Positions 21,601-33,700 of a stretch of 64,000 bases of DNA are shown in pieces; the stretch's first letter is position 1, and each line of letters starts with the position of its first letter. Made by a program: the position numbers and the translations under genes. The stretch covers positions 124,001-188,000 of the forward strand of contig NC_092361.1 in assembly GCF_030848805.1 (NCBI RefSeq), written 5' to 3'. Source of the stretch: Temnothorax longispinosus (taxonomy: Eukaryota; Arthropoda; Insecta; Hymenoptera; Formicidae). A model generated the notes under the pieces. The model was not told the origin of the DNA. It worked only from the letters and a program-made list of their open reading frames with translations, and made no database searches.

Positions 21601-24600
21601 TAGGTCAAGGTCAACACCACCGGCCAACCGGCAGGGGGTGAGCACTGGCCGTTATGTTACGGCCCTGGGAAGTTCCCGCTTCGTAACGCCGCCGGCGACT
21701 AGCGAGGCCTCGGTGTGTGCAGGACGATCTCTTCCGACTCCCCTTCGACCCCCGCTGAAATCGATATACCTACACCTATTTTCCGACAGCTCTCCCGACC
21801 CCGACCGGTCCGTGTGTGCAGGCAAAACAGGGCCTGCGGATCCTGATGCGCCATGCAATGCGACTGCAACGCAATTTTGCGAGGCACGTGTGCCGCGCGT
21901 CGCGCGTCATGCGTCGTGACTTACAATGATAATTAATTGACCCGAATTTAACGCCGTTAAACGGAAGGGAACCGTCGCTGTCGCGTCACTCGACGGTACA
22001 CGATTTTCGCACATAAACGCAAAAGTGATCGATTTTTTTGGCGGGGGGGGGGTGTACATCATCTAAATTGCCTCGACATGCAGACGAGTGGCGTAACGCG
22101 CATCATATTACGTCGATTGATGTGCCATAAGTCCTCCGAGACCGATTCATATCCGGTAAATTGAGTACCGGAGACGCGCACAGCCCATTTAGTCTCAAGA
22201 CGGTCCGAAGATCGACAAGGTCTTGCGGTCAGGAGGGATAAATATCTCGAGGGTATAGCGCTTGTGAAATTTTGCATCGCTTACCGAGATGTTCTATCGA
22301 TCATCGGCAGATAAATATGACGCTTTCAGTTGATTGCATACGATTTTTTATTTTATCTCGAAGGTGAGTCGCATCTCGCGAACCTTGTTAATAATTTCAC
22401 TCACATCGATTATATTATCTTTTAAAAATATATTATTATTTATATCTAAAAATGTCCTCTTTCAGGAAAAAATCGCATTCTTTTCTATTAGAGATTATTT
22501 TAGGATTCAGTTTGAATTATTTAACTCTAGCGCGGGGATCGTTGAAGTCCACGCGATGAATAGCAAGAAGAGAAATTGCGGCGTTTATGCGGTTTAAAGC
22601 GAGAACAGGATCAAGTACGGAGTTTTGCGCTTAGCCGGCACGATTTAGTGAGGCCGTTCGGTCAACTGCACGAGCTAACTACCGCGCATTCTGCAAGGTG
22701 TGTGCATGACAAATCCCTCCTATCCCGCGAAACAGAGAGCGCAGACTTCTGAATATTCAGCAGCACGTAATACTCCTAAAGGACTTTCTATTTTAAGCGT
22801 CTCAATATTGCGGGAAATATAAATAACCTCGCCTTGAAGACGTCCGTTTCGAGGGACGATTTCCCTCTGCAAAATATCAAATTAAACCGGCGCGTGTAAA
22901 TTAAAAAGTGAGAGGAGATTGATAAAACGAAATGTATACCGTAATGTAATCTCCCGATTTCCTGTTTCGGCAAAACACTAACTAATACATTTCTATTAAC
23001 CGCGTACCAGGTTTATGTATAAATTGCGTATAAACGTTGCTCGAATTTTCATGTTTTATGCAAGTGCTGACCGCCGATCGATGTAAACGGCCGCGAGGAC
23101 GACATTACCAAAACCGCGTAGCGTTTATTTCACGACATTATTACGAAAATACCGGCTCGCTGCCATTCGCGCGCGTTCTGTGAGGAATTGGAAAATTTAA
23201 TGAAGTCTCGTTGTAGCACGTCACGCACATATCGTGAACTGGCATTTTCATGTTCGCTTTGATTAATTCAGTCTCTAAACTTTGACAGTGCGTCGCGTGC
23301 CTGTGTACCATAACACACGTACCGTGTGCGTATGTAGAAACGAGCGACTTCGCGCGAGTCTCGATAAAAGTCGAGCAAAAGTATAGCGAAAATTTATGCG
23401 AATTAATACACTGAATGCCAGACTTATTTTGCTCGTTTCTCCGCCTACGCCTGCAGAGTGAAATTTTCACTTTAGAGCTCCGTCTCGATAAAATATTATA
23501 CAATATAAGCGAATTGCGCAATATTATTATACGTAATACGTTATTATTTCAATATTAACCATATTTATAATATTTTAAATATTATATATAAATATTGAAA
23601 TATAATTTCAATGTTATTTACACGATTACAAATGTTATTTTTTACTAGTTCTATGCATTTTTTGAGTTTGAGGTCACCGATGACCGGCGCGATGTCACTG
23701 AAAATTTCATTGCCGATCATTGGTGATCGGCATTCAACGGTATTCAACGTATTAACCATCGCGCAAATAATTTATTTCCAATTTTATATAAAATCATTAT
23801 CGATGATGCTTGGAGAAGAGAGACCTTGATGATCGATTCGCGATGGCAGCAGCTGTTCGACAACGCGGTCGCACCGATGTATGATTCGACTCACAATCAT
23901 TCAATTAATATATTCGCCGATCTTCTATTAATACGATCCATCTCATAAAAGTCATTTATTACTACGACCACTAAGCTGCCTCTTGAATCGAACGCTTTGA
24001 GACAAGATAAATTCGCGGGACGGTGACCGACCATATCGATCCTCGCTCGATCGTCGGTCGAGGACGTCGCGATCGAGGATCGAGGATCGGCACACAATAT
24101 GTCGGATCAACGAGAGATGGAGCCCGCGGTGTAGGAACGAGCAATCCTACACGGTGTGCACAAAATATTGGTAGCGGTGATCGGTGACGCTTTGGCCGCG
24201 GGCAGAGAAAGCTCACCGCCTCGAAGGCTTCGTCGAAGGCGCCCCGGCTGCTCCTTTTGCTGCCGACACGCCGCGTACTATTGCCTCGTCTCTTCTTTCC
24301 TTTCACCGCCGTGGCATATGTCACGTCAGGGCCGCATCGATCTGTCCCGAAAGACTCGTCTTTTTCACGATGACAGGGTACACGATAAAGCCCCGAGGAA
24401 CCGAGGGACCAGCCGTCTCTATCCCGCCCCCAAGATTCTCGTGGTACGCGACGTTTCGTAAACGTCTCTCGCGATCGGAGAATTTACGTCACCCATCGAA
24501 TTTAAAATTCGTATATAACGTATTGAAATTCCGCCCCTCGAGGAGTTCCGTTGAAGATCCCCGAGCGCGTTAAGTCCGGGGGATTAGATCAGCAGGATCG

Positions 24601-27600
24601 AAAACTATTTTACTACCCCGAACGTGAAATTATATTCCAAATCACTCATTTGCCGAAAATTAAATTATATACGTTCGCCGCCGCGCTACGTATCTCAATA
24701 ACGTTTCCTCATTTTTTACACTCGGTGCTATTACCATTGACATTTCGTTCTATTCTTTTCTTTCTTTTTTTTTTTAAGTTCGCGATTCAGTCAATCGCAT
24801 AGATCATCGCAATTCACTTGGGCGGCAAATTAATTTGACAGCCCTGTTCCACGATCTCGTGGCTGATTGCCGTCGAACTCGCAGATTTTTCTCGACGTGT
24901 GATGGCTGTATTCGCCGACGATGGATCCAGTCGGTGGATGACCTTATCGATAACTCGAGATCCTCCGAGGTCTCCGAGCCGCTTTCTAAGCGCAGTCCGG
25001 CATGGCAGCGTGGAAGGGACGCGGCGCGATCACGCTCCGTTCGGCGGTCGCAATTACGTGAATCATCGCTGCACTCGACCACCGGCTCGAGAAAACGTAA
25101 CCTGCCACTCGCTCGACGAGGATGGGTGCGAATCCATCCGCGTGCACTTCCTGCTCTCGCAGCGATCGAGCGAGCGAGCGTGACCGGGACCCCGGATCCC
25201 GCGGATCCTGATCGAGGAAGTCCATCGCGAGAGGAGGATCTTCCCGTCTCTCCACGAGGGATTTTTCTCGTCTCGCAACGATTTAACGATCCACGTGACT
25301 GATCGCGCCGGTCGAACGCGCAATGAAATTTGAGGGAAATGTCCGAAGATAAGAATGCCGTTAAGACGCGTAATTGAACGATAATGATAGCGCGTTTCGA
25401 TACTTTCGCGCCGCTACTTAGGCAAGCTAAGTGGCATTTTGCACGGTTGCTGGTTTTATATCTGGCAAAGGGCAAATTCCTGGCGCGTGTGGATCCGCGG
25501 CGGATCCCGATGGCGACGATGTCTCGATGCACCTGCCTGCGATCGAATCGGAAAGATACGCGCCATTGTAAGATCGGCACGACGAGAGACCGAAGCGCGG
25601 AGATCGAGGCGAAGTAAATGTCGTTATCAAACAGCCACTGATCTTAAGACGCAAGTTTTGTATTTATTGCGATATAGCCGTGCGTTAGATCGAGACATAC
25701 TTTCTAGCGGTTTCGAGCTTCACTGTTCAGTGAACATTGTGTCGACGATTGCACCATGTGGAGAGGCGCGCAATATCCGATTATGCTACTGAAAAATACG
25801 AAATACGCCATAAAGTCGAGAGACGCTTCATTTTTTTTTAACGCGCGAACGTGCTACAGAAGTCATGACCAGAATTTTTAATCCGAACAAAGGTCGTTCA
25901 AGATAAGTCTAAAAATAATTGAAATAATAAAGTTGTGCTAATAAAATAAAGGAGTTGTTAAACGCCGTTGACGCCGTGACACGTGCTCGCGAATCACGTT
26001 CGTCGCGTGTACAATCGCGCATTGCCGCGCCGTGGAATTCGCAGTCGACAAAGGGCGCATTCTCGGCGTACGGGTCAACAATGCTTTCCTCGCCGAGTCA
26101 TCGGCTCGTAACGAAAAGCGAGGTCCGCGCCGGAATCTGCGGAGAGATTCGCGAGCACCGCTTGGCATTTATCCCGGCCGAGAGTCACAGACGATGGTGA
26201 AATAAGCGCGTTTGCGCGGGCCCGTCCAAAATGCCAAACGAGCCCTTGCCCTCCTCCTCCCCCCTCCCTCCCTCCCTCTCCATTTCTCTCTTTCTCCCGC
26301 TTTGACATTTGAAAAAGAAGATCTGCCCGGACGACGACGCCCGCGGGTGATTATGGCACCACGCGCGCGGAATTGCGTCGAGAAACGGCGCCGCCGCGGC
26401 CGCTTTCGAGAGATGATTGTGCGATATTGTGATATTTCGATCTATCGGTCTATCATTAACTGCCGCGCGAAGCAACCAACACCCGGTCCATTAAATGAGA
26501 CTACATTGACGATCGTTTCACTTTCGACCGCAGATCCACGACGGCAATGATGATGATAGATCGGATGCGGTGCAACGCGACGCGATGTGGTATTCCATTC
26601 GTGTAAAATAATATTGCAAGAAAATCGCAACGGCATGGCGGCGCGACGTAAGGAGCGAACGAACGAATGTTTATTCGCTTCATTTCTCGGCGTTATGTAA
26701 AAATCTTAGGTCATCGTAGAAAGCTGCCGCGCGCGATGCAGGCAAATTTTCGCGATTTGTCGATCGATATAAACAAATATTACGTAAAAACGCTCGGACG
26801 TCAGTGATAACGTTAAATGGTATCGTTCGCGCGACTTTCCAGCAATTACGCTTAACTCGGGAACGCCCTATTTTCTACTCGGCGTTCGTATCCGATGCAC
26901 GTAGTCAGATTCGCGTGTTCGCTGGCCGTGTTCTACGACATTGCCGGAAGCGCGGATAAAATGTGTGAAAGCTCGACGTTGCAAGCCTGATGGTTACGGA
27001 ATTCGTGGGATAATTCGAATCGCTGGAATCGTTGCAACATTTCATTTCGCTACGACAATAGAGAGTATTTTTAACGGGCGTATCTGAGGATACGCTTCTC
27101 CATCGGGGAAATGACTGGCTGCGGTTTTAAAGTCGATAAACCGAGGGGCGTTTAAGGAGCGTTAATTGAATCCACGATGTGCGAGAGGCAAATATCGTCG
27201 TCATTTCTCCGATGGCGTCTCAACGGCGACGCTACCTCCGCAATCCCGACATTCCAATCGCATCTTCGAAATGCTTCGTCCTCGAAGATGTACTTTGATT
27301 TTACTCGCCGAAATACTGAGCGATCTGAAGGCAATTTTATTCGTTATTCTTTCGGCCTTGACAAACTTACATCATCTCTCGCTACTTCTCATCGCTTTCT
27401 CGTTTTGTTAACTTGTAAACTTTTCTAAAATGCCAGCGATGACTGTATGTCCTTGTTTAGGTGAAAAAAATCGCGAAAATATTCTCGTCTCGTTCGAAAA
27501 TAACCAAACCAGAGCTCTAGTTTTCAACGTTGCAATGTTTATTTTTGACTTACTTTCGATTTGCCAATTTTATTAATTTTATAGTGTTTTAAAATGTGCT

Positions 27601-28590
27601 AGATTCACCAATAGCCGTGTGGCTGTAAGAAGTTGTCGCTTCGTTTGTGTAATTGATCTAAGGAAGTGCTATGAATAATAAAATATTTATTAATCCAACA
27701 GCCTACCCCTTGCGGAAAGATATAAGCAGATACATTCCCTAATGTTATAAAGAAATATAAATTAGACATATAACGATAGGTTTATCATTCTTATATCGCT
27801 CGCCATAAATTTTCGCGTCGCTGAACTTGATTTATATACTTATAATTAACAACGATGGAGATAAAATCGACGAGAGTAGCGAAATATTTACCGCATTGCA
27901 CAAGAATTTTATGTGAGAACGCATAAAGCACTTAGAGCCGAGAGATAAGCTGACGCAGATACTTCTCTTTATGTTCCTAGGTCGAGGTCGTACGCTTGGA
28001 ACCTACCACCGACACTAGATAAATCGTTGTACCTTGTACTTTCATATCGCCGGGAAATTATTGACCAATTACTCTTCCCTTCCTACGAGCAAACATGTAA
28101 TTTATTAATGAAAGTCATAGATCAAAATATCTTCAAGGAGATATTTAGATTCATAGCTTCGTAGGATTGAATCTGCATCCAACACGACAGCAAAAACTTA
28201 TACCGCCGCTGCTAAAAGTTGGCATTCTCGTGACATATTTAATTATTTTCAAAAATTATCACGTTATTTGAATATTATATCGATCATGATGTTGCTTCCA
28301 AGGTGAAAAACATATCAACGTTGAATGTCAAAGATTGCGGTCGTCGAGTCAGCAATTGTTCGGCACCTGGAAGGATGTAGCTCTCGCTGCTTCCAGATCC
28401 CACGTCCAGCCGGGTCTGCATCCGTCGCGGTGATATATATCACGTTCACGGGGTGTCTCGGAAAACGAGGTGTCTCGGTGGTTTCGATACGTATACGTTC
28501 CTGGATCAGCCAGAGGTACGATCTACGCGGGCGGCAATGCTCAAAGATGAGAAAGAGGGGACCCGATCGCGCAGCGTCGTGGTGGTGGCA
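18669..28590. other. Intergenic sequence between the minus-strand gene and CDA1
   Basis: About 10 kb without a supported gene. It includes a GC-rich block to about 19030 (probable 5' UTR or promoter of the minus-strand gene), a 13-base G run at 19072-19084, another G run near 22043-22052, and a GC-rich region 21.2-21.9 kb with one long open frame (listed separately). Long frames at 24804-25580 (minus) and 24835-25302 (plus) are Arg/Ser-rich, mutually overlapping and unrecognised. Confidence 0.6.
21167..21919 (+). CDS. Open frame of 250 codons with signal-peptide-like start, doubtful
   Basis: ATG-initiated frame beginning MSASARQRNLPCLLTALFTV and continuing into a Cys-containing segment, which looks like a secretory signal peptide. 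The rest is Arg/Pro/Ser-rich with no domain I know and lies in a GC-rich block where long open frames arise by chance. A good donor-like site (ggggtgagc) near 21636 could cut it short. It may equally be a noncoding first exon. I list it only because of the hydrophobic start. Confidence 0.15.
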   Translation: MSASARQRNLPCLLTALFTVFTLVYCCDISEKLSLPDSSKGPENPTRAHFEVSSASTIECSFAGARCLRFPSTSITGCIPEVARLSRCRRYRDRMHRWSQVERNKSNQEGGGNEGTTKVRRGRDARPREEGDVEQDATPARQEPRRSRSTPPANRQGVSTGRYVTALGSSRFVTPPATSEASVCAGRSLPTPLRPPLKSIYLHLFSDSSPDPDRSVCAGKTGPADPDAPCNATATQFCEARVPRVARHAS

Positions 28591-28591
28591 A

Positions 28592-28627
28592 TATAAGGCC
28601 CGGCCAGTGGCGGGCCTCAGCCAGTCC
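28592..28627 (+). promoter_or_regulatory. CDA1 core promoter (TATA box and initiator)
   Basis: TATAAGG at 28592-28598 is followed at 31 bases by CCAGTC (A at 28623), matching the spacing of an arthropod TATA and initiator pair. From there to the CDA1 ATG at 29034 no other ATG occurs, which fits a 5' UTR of about 410 nt. Confidence 0.55.
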
Positions 28628-29033
28628 GTGAGCGGTACCTACACCTTCAAGGTCCGCGTCCTTGAAGACATTACTCGTCCTCGCCCGATCCGTGTGCCGT
28701 TATCCGTAGAGAATCGCCGTTGAGAGCGTCTCGCGGCCGAGGTCTAGCCTGGATCTTCTTCGTAAAAATCGGAGTCCTTCAGCACTTAACCCCCTCCCGC
28801 GCCCTACCCCGCCCCGGAAGTGGTGAACGGGTACGCCGCTACGTCGCCACCCCACCCCGATCGGTTACCCTTTCATCCCTTCCTGAACGGTAGCGTTTCG
28901 AACGTCAGTTGAACGGGAGTGATTGAGGGGTAAAGAGTTGGGTGGTATCCTTGGAAGCAGCTCGTGGCAAGACGACGACGACGACGTGGTCGAGAAGAGG
29001 AAGTTTCATTCCCCGCCGAGGGTCAGGACGAGT

Positions 29034-29082
29034 ATGAGGTCCTCGCTGGTGCTGCTCCTGGTAGCAGCTTTCGTCCTTGCCG
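29034..29082 (+). CDS. serp: CDA1 exon 1: signal peptide
   Basis: ATG at 29034 is the first ATG after the predicted transcription start. It encodes MRSSLVLLLVAAFVLA, a classical signal peptide, and ends in phase 1 with donor gtgagt. CDA2 exon 1 has the same length (49 nt) and phase. Confidence 0.9.
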
Positions 29083-32000
29083 GTGAGTAACAGATTTCTC
29101 TGCCCAGCTCTCTCGCTGCCGCCGATATCGTTCTACATCGACCGGTCTATGCGGCTTATCGCGGTCGTATTCTCGCGGGCCAGCATATGAGAGTTCTCCG
29201 TGCGTTACTGAACACAATGTATGTAGAAGACGAGTTTCAGGAAGATTTGAGAACCGCGCGATCTGAGCCAAATTCTTCCGCCAGTTAAATTATTAAGTTC
29301 ATTATTTTTCGTATTACATTTAGCCTTCGTCTTCTTTAAAAATTTTACAAAATTTACTAAGAATCGCGATTCGATTCTGCCGGAAATGATTCGCGGTAAC
29401 GTAGGCGGTGTTGAACGTACGTTCTCCAAAGCGCCGATAAGAATCTCGAATAATTAAAAAGTCGTACATTAATTAAATTATGAAACATACGTGCGCATGT
29501 ATCTTTTAAGAAAAGATCAAGAATAAATATCTAAAAAAATGCTAATCAATTGCAAAGATTAATATACGAGGCATGATGAAATGAGAAGTATCTCGGGTAT
29601 CGCACAGGTGGACACGTGAGCTCACGCAGAGCCATTCAAGATGGCGAAAGTGCCACTGCAATCTGGCGCTTGACATTTCCTTAGTCTATTCTTGTATTTT
29701 CCACCCTGGGGCACCATAGCTGGTTTTCCCTTCTTTTTCACATCGCAGACAAGCAATGCTCGTGGCGGCAGGAGGAATAATTTAATATAACCGAACCGAT
29801 CATCGGGACGACAGGTTGCATAAGAGATTAGAGCGTGAAAGCTTCTCGATCCGGTCGGTCCCGGATGAGTGACGTCACTGCCGTGCCCCGAGCCTCTGAA
29901 AATGGTGCGGGTGGGGGCACAACTTTCCCTGTTTATCGCTCCGCTACGAAGTGGTCTCGCGAGCCCGGGGGACCAACGGGACCGAAATACTAACTGCCAG
30001 ACTATTTTCTCAGATGTTGAACAAATTCTGAATAATGTCTCTAAAGAGTTGTTGTGATTCAAATATTATTTGAATAAATAATAATATTCTCAAGTTTGCA
30101 AGATCGCTAGGCAAATCTTGTCTTTCTTCATGTCTGCTTTTTGTATAAAATGCACGGAAGAATTAGATTCTTTAATGAGCTGATAGATATAATATCTTAT
30201 ATTTAATAAAATAATTTTAAGTATTATATATATTAATTATTTATACGTAGTTCTTTTACTATAATAATTGTAACAGGTGACTATAAGTATTAAAAGTATT
30301 TACTATAATCTGCCTTTTTTTTAAGTACAAATTCATGCTATTGTATTAACGAATGTTTTTTGTATCCAAAATGTTACTGAATTGTATAGATATAATTAAT
30401 ACTAGACAAGATAAAGTGCCTATCACATCGCAAACCACATCGTTTTTTTTTCAGAGGGTACGAGCCGAGTTAAGCGGCAGGAGGAGAAAAAGGAAGAGAG
30501 TTTCGAGAGTGAGATTTGCAAGGACAAGGATGCAGGCGAGTGGTTCAGATTGGTCGCGGGGGAGGGTGATAACTGCCGCGACGTTATCCAATGCACGAGT
30601 TCCGGTCTGCAGGCGATAAGATGCCCAGCCGGTTTGTATTTCGACATCGATAAGCAGACCTGCGACTGGAAGGAATCCGTCAACAACTGTAAGCTGAAGA
30701 ATAAAGAGAGGAAGGCCAAGCCCTTACTTTACACCGAAGAACCGCTCTGCCAAGACGGCTATCTCGCGTGCGGTGACGGATCCTGTATCGAGAGGGGTCT
30801 CTTCTGTAACGGAGAAAAAGACTGCACTGATGGCTCCGATGAGAATATCTGCGGTAAGTTAACAGTCGGACAAAACTAGCGGCGCTTTTCAGCGAGCGAA
30901 ACTCTGATTGCAAAGTTACTTAAAAAAAAAGAAACATTATAACGCAGAAGACAACATTAATTTATTATAACTAATTAAAACAATTGCGATCTTCTCGACA
31001 TTCCAGATATGGACAATGATCCCAATAGGGCTCCACCATGCGACCCCGCCGTGTGTACCCTGCCCGATTGCTTCTGCTCGGAGGACGGTACCACGATACC
31101 CGGCGACCTCCCGTTCAAGGATGTGCCCCAGATGGTCACGATCACCTTCGACGACGCCATCAACAACAACAACATCGGCCTCTACAAAGAGATCTTCAAC
31201 GGCAAGCGCAAGAATCCAAACGGCTGTGATATCAAGGCAACCTTCTTCGTGTCGCACAAGTACACCAACTATTCCGCGGTCCAGGAAATGCACAGGAAAG
31301 GCCACGAGATCGCCGTCCATTCAATCTCGTAAGAATCGACTCCTCCTAATAACACTGTCACTTCTCTCATTTACATGTCATTTAGAAAATTCCGCCCCTC
31401 GATTTGATACTCGTCGCGAAGTTGCCACAGAGAGACCCGTTTGTGCGCAAGGTTCCCAGGACAGCAGGTTCATGAGTTCAGTAAATTAGAGGACAGGTTC
31501 ACGAGTACTCCTGTTCCTACGAATGCGTCATGTCATGTCGCTCATGACCATAGTCATAATTGTTAAAAATCAGAACACGGTCACTACATAAATGCTTACA
31601 TGACAACTTTGGGGTAAGGCACAACGACGACGAGCGCTTCTGGTCGGACGCGACCGTCGACGACTGGGCCAAGGAGATGGCCGGTATGAGGATCATCGCC
31701 GAGAAGTACGCGAATCTGACGGATAACAGCGTGGTCGGCGTCAGGGCGCCGTATCTACGGGTCGGCGGTAATAATCAGTTTACGATGATGGAGGAGCAGG
31801 CCTTCCTGTACGATTCCACCATCACCGCTGCCTTGAACAACCCTCCGCTGTGGCCGTACACCATGTACTTCAGGATGCCGCATCGCTGTCACGGAAATCT
31901 TCAGCATTGTCCCACTAGGTAAGGATCAATCTCAATCATAAAAAGTCATCTTGGACACGCAACGACAATTGTTCTAAATACGGTCAAATAAATGTTCGCA

Positions 32001-32530
32001 GATCGCACGCCGTGTGGGAGATGGTGATGAACGAGCTGGATCGGCGCGAGGATCCACAGAACGACGAGTATCTGCCCGGCTGCGCCATGGTGGACTCGTG
32101 CAGCAACATCTTGACCGGCGATCAGTTCTACAACTTCCTCAACCACAATTTCGATCGCCACTACGAGCAGAATCGCGCGCCCCTCGGCCTCTACTTCCAC
32201 GCCGCCTGGCTGAAGAACAATCCCGAGTTCCTGGACGCTTTCCTATACTGGATCGACGAGATCCTGCAGAGCCGCAATGACGTATACTTCGTAACGATGA
32301 CTCAGGTGATCCAATGGATCCAGAACCCGCGCACCGTCACGGAATCGAAGAACTTCGAGCCCTGGCGAGAGAAGTGCACGGTGGACGGAATTCCGGCGTG
32401 CTGGGTGCCCCACACCTGCAAACTGACCTCGAAGGAGGTGCCCGGCGAGACTATCAATCTTCAAACTTGCGTGCGCTGTCCCAACAATTATCCTTGGATA
32501 AATGACCCGACCGGTGACGGCTTCTTCTAA
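29034..32530 (+). CDS. serp: Chitin deacetylase 1 (serpentine type), 532 aa
   Basis: Secreted enzyme that removes acetyl groups from chitin in cuticle and tracheal lumen. Exons are 29034-29082, 30455-30853, 31007-31328, 31619-31918 and 32002-32530; all junctions are GT-AG and phases agree (1, 1, 2, 2). Order: signal peptide about 1-16, CBM14 chitin-binding domain about 38-97 with six Cys, LDL-receptor class A domain about C115-C149, then the CE4 polysaccharide deacetylase domain. Catalytic motifs are intact: TFDDA (D198, D199), HSISH (H254, H258), RAPY (299-302) and FHAAW. The C-terminal region ends DPTGDGFF. Length and order match group I insect deacetylases. The CDA1 rather than CDA2 assignment rests on sequence features such as NDDERFW and CHGNLQHC, and on the tandem partner downstream carrying CDA2 features. 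Confidence 0.95.
29083..30454 (+). other. CDA1 intron 1, 1372 bp
   Basis: Donor gtgagt and acceptor ttttttttcag. Nothing recognisable inside; the frame at 29622-30062 (minus) looks random. Cuticle genes often keep enhancers in the first intron, but none can be identified here. Confidence 0.8.
30455..30853 (+). CDS. serp: CDA1 exon 2: CBM14 and LDLa domains
   Basis: One 399-nt exon carries both the chitin-binding domain (from EICKDKDAGEWF to CDWKESVNNC) and the LDLa domain (ending CTDGSDENIC). The same region in CDA2 is split over three exons with an alternative pair. Phase 1 to phase 1, donor gtaagt. Confidence 0.95.
31007..31328 (+). CDS. serp: CDA1 exon 3: start of CE4 domain
   Basis: Acceptor cattccag, donor gtaaga, phase 1 to phase 2. 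It holds the Cys-rich lead-in (CDPAVCTLPDCFC) and motif 1 TFDDA, and ends in the HSIS of motif 2. Confidence 0.95.
31619..31918 (+). CDS. serp: CDA1 exon 4: CE4 domain core
   Basis: Completes motif 2 (HSISH) and contains RAPYLRVGG and YDSTI. The donor is gtaagg. The acceptor is ggggtaag, with a weak pyrimidine tract, but it is the only one that gives the conserved HNDDERFW in phase 2. Confidence 0.9.
32002..32530 (+). CDS. serp: CDA1 exon 5: CE4 end and C-terminal region
   Basis: Acceptor gttcgcag. It encodes SHAVWEMVMNELDRRED, LYFHAAWLK (metal and substrate region), QVIQWIQNP and the Cys-rich tail, ending with TAA at 32528-32530. CDA2 has an intron at the position equivalent to Q-VIQW; here it is absent. 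Confidence 0.95.
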
Positions 32531-33700
32531 ACTGCCCAAGCGCGAATTTCCTGCTCGTCTAAGTCAAATTCCTCCTTTTCCTTTCTCCTCAATCCTGCCG
32601 ATCCTTTCCTCCCCGTATCTCAACCTGACGTCGGTCGAAAGGTGCGTCGCGAGTCCTTGCGCGGTTTAACTTGACGAAAATCGCCGGAAATCGCCGACCA
32701 ACGCGTCAAGTATCCTCGAGATTTTCGAGAGCAACGACGATTATTACGGCGACGAAATACACGGAAGAAACGAGGAGAAAGAAAATCATCGTCAGTCCGT
32801 TAGACTCCGGTGACCGCTCTTAGTTGCCGATATTTTTCGCTGTTTTTATCATTGAGAACGACGTATCTGTGATGATTAGTTCTGTTCAGTTGGAATAATA
32901 CGGAGTCTAATGGACTGAAGATGAATGGAGTAAAAATGAAGCTCTCTTCGCTTCGCATTCACAGATGTCCCTTCAGCAATAACGTTCAGCTTTGTTACAC
33001 TAGAAATTCGTTACTCTACGCTATAAAATATAAATCGCTGTATTTTTCTTTCGCGCGCGTGCCTCGTTATCAGCTGGTGATTAAAGTTAACGTTCATCAT
33101 GCGCCAGCAATCTGTGATAGATTTGATAGAAAGCGACGTCCTCGAAATCCTCGAGGTGGCAACGTTGACCGATCGTGACGACGACGACGACGATGATAAC
33201 GATGACAATGACGAGAGCCACGCGCATACCAATCGAAACCAGGCAGAAGCAAAAGCAAAATGTCGCGCCCCACCCGCGATCCCACGAGGAGAAATCGCGG
33301 ATCCTTCGATGGCGGCGATCCGCGAGTGGGATATTCCACGTGTAATATAACCGTGTCCCCCTTCGTTCTATCGCATCTCCGATTTCCTCGACGAAAGCCA
33401 CGACCGATATCGATCTATCGGCGAGTACGCGCTTTCTTCCCGTCGAACTTCCCCTTCCGCCCTGCAGAAATAATTCACGAAGACCGCCAAATCGATTGTT
33501 CCCCGATTCGAGGTTTGCCCTTATTTTTTTAAGGGCCTGCCGATTTATATAAATATATAAATATATATATATATAAATTTATAAATATATATGTATATAT
33601 ATTATATATATGAAAAATATTGTATGTATATTTGTAAAACTAAGTGATATTACCAACGTAGTGTTCTCGATGAACCTTTGAATAAAAGATTCTGAGAAAT
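32531..33700 (+). other. CDA1 3' UTR with poly(A) signal
   Basis: AATAAA at 33681-33686 follows an AT repeat (33545-33611) and is the first good signal after the stop, giving a 3' UTR of about 1.17 kb. A GAY trinucleotide tract at about 33176-33216 lies inside and creates a false Asp-rich frame. Confidence 0.55.
33545..33611. repeat. (AT)n microsatellite
   Basis: About 65 bp of alternating tatata with few interruptions, near the end of the presumed CDA1 3' UTR. Confidence 0.9.

Noticed and set aside
24804..25580. 258-codon minus-strand open frame, with long plus-strand frames over the same bases
   Set aside because: Arg/Ser-rich composition typical of chance frames in CpG-rich DNA, several overlapping frames on both strands, no domain and no splice context.
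30937..32539. Minus-strand frames opposite CDA1 exons
   Set aside because: Shadows of the CDA1 coding exons; no independent support.
33087..33401. Asp-rich plus frame and Val/Ile-rich minus frame after CDA1
   Set aside because: Caused by the GAY trinucleotide tract in the presumed CDA1 3' UTR.
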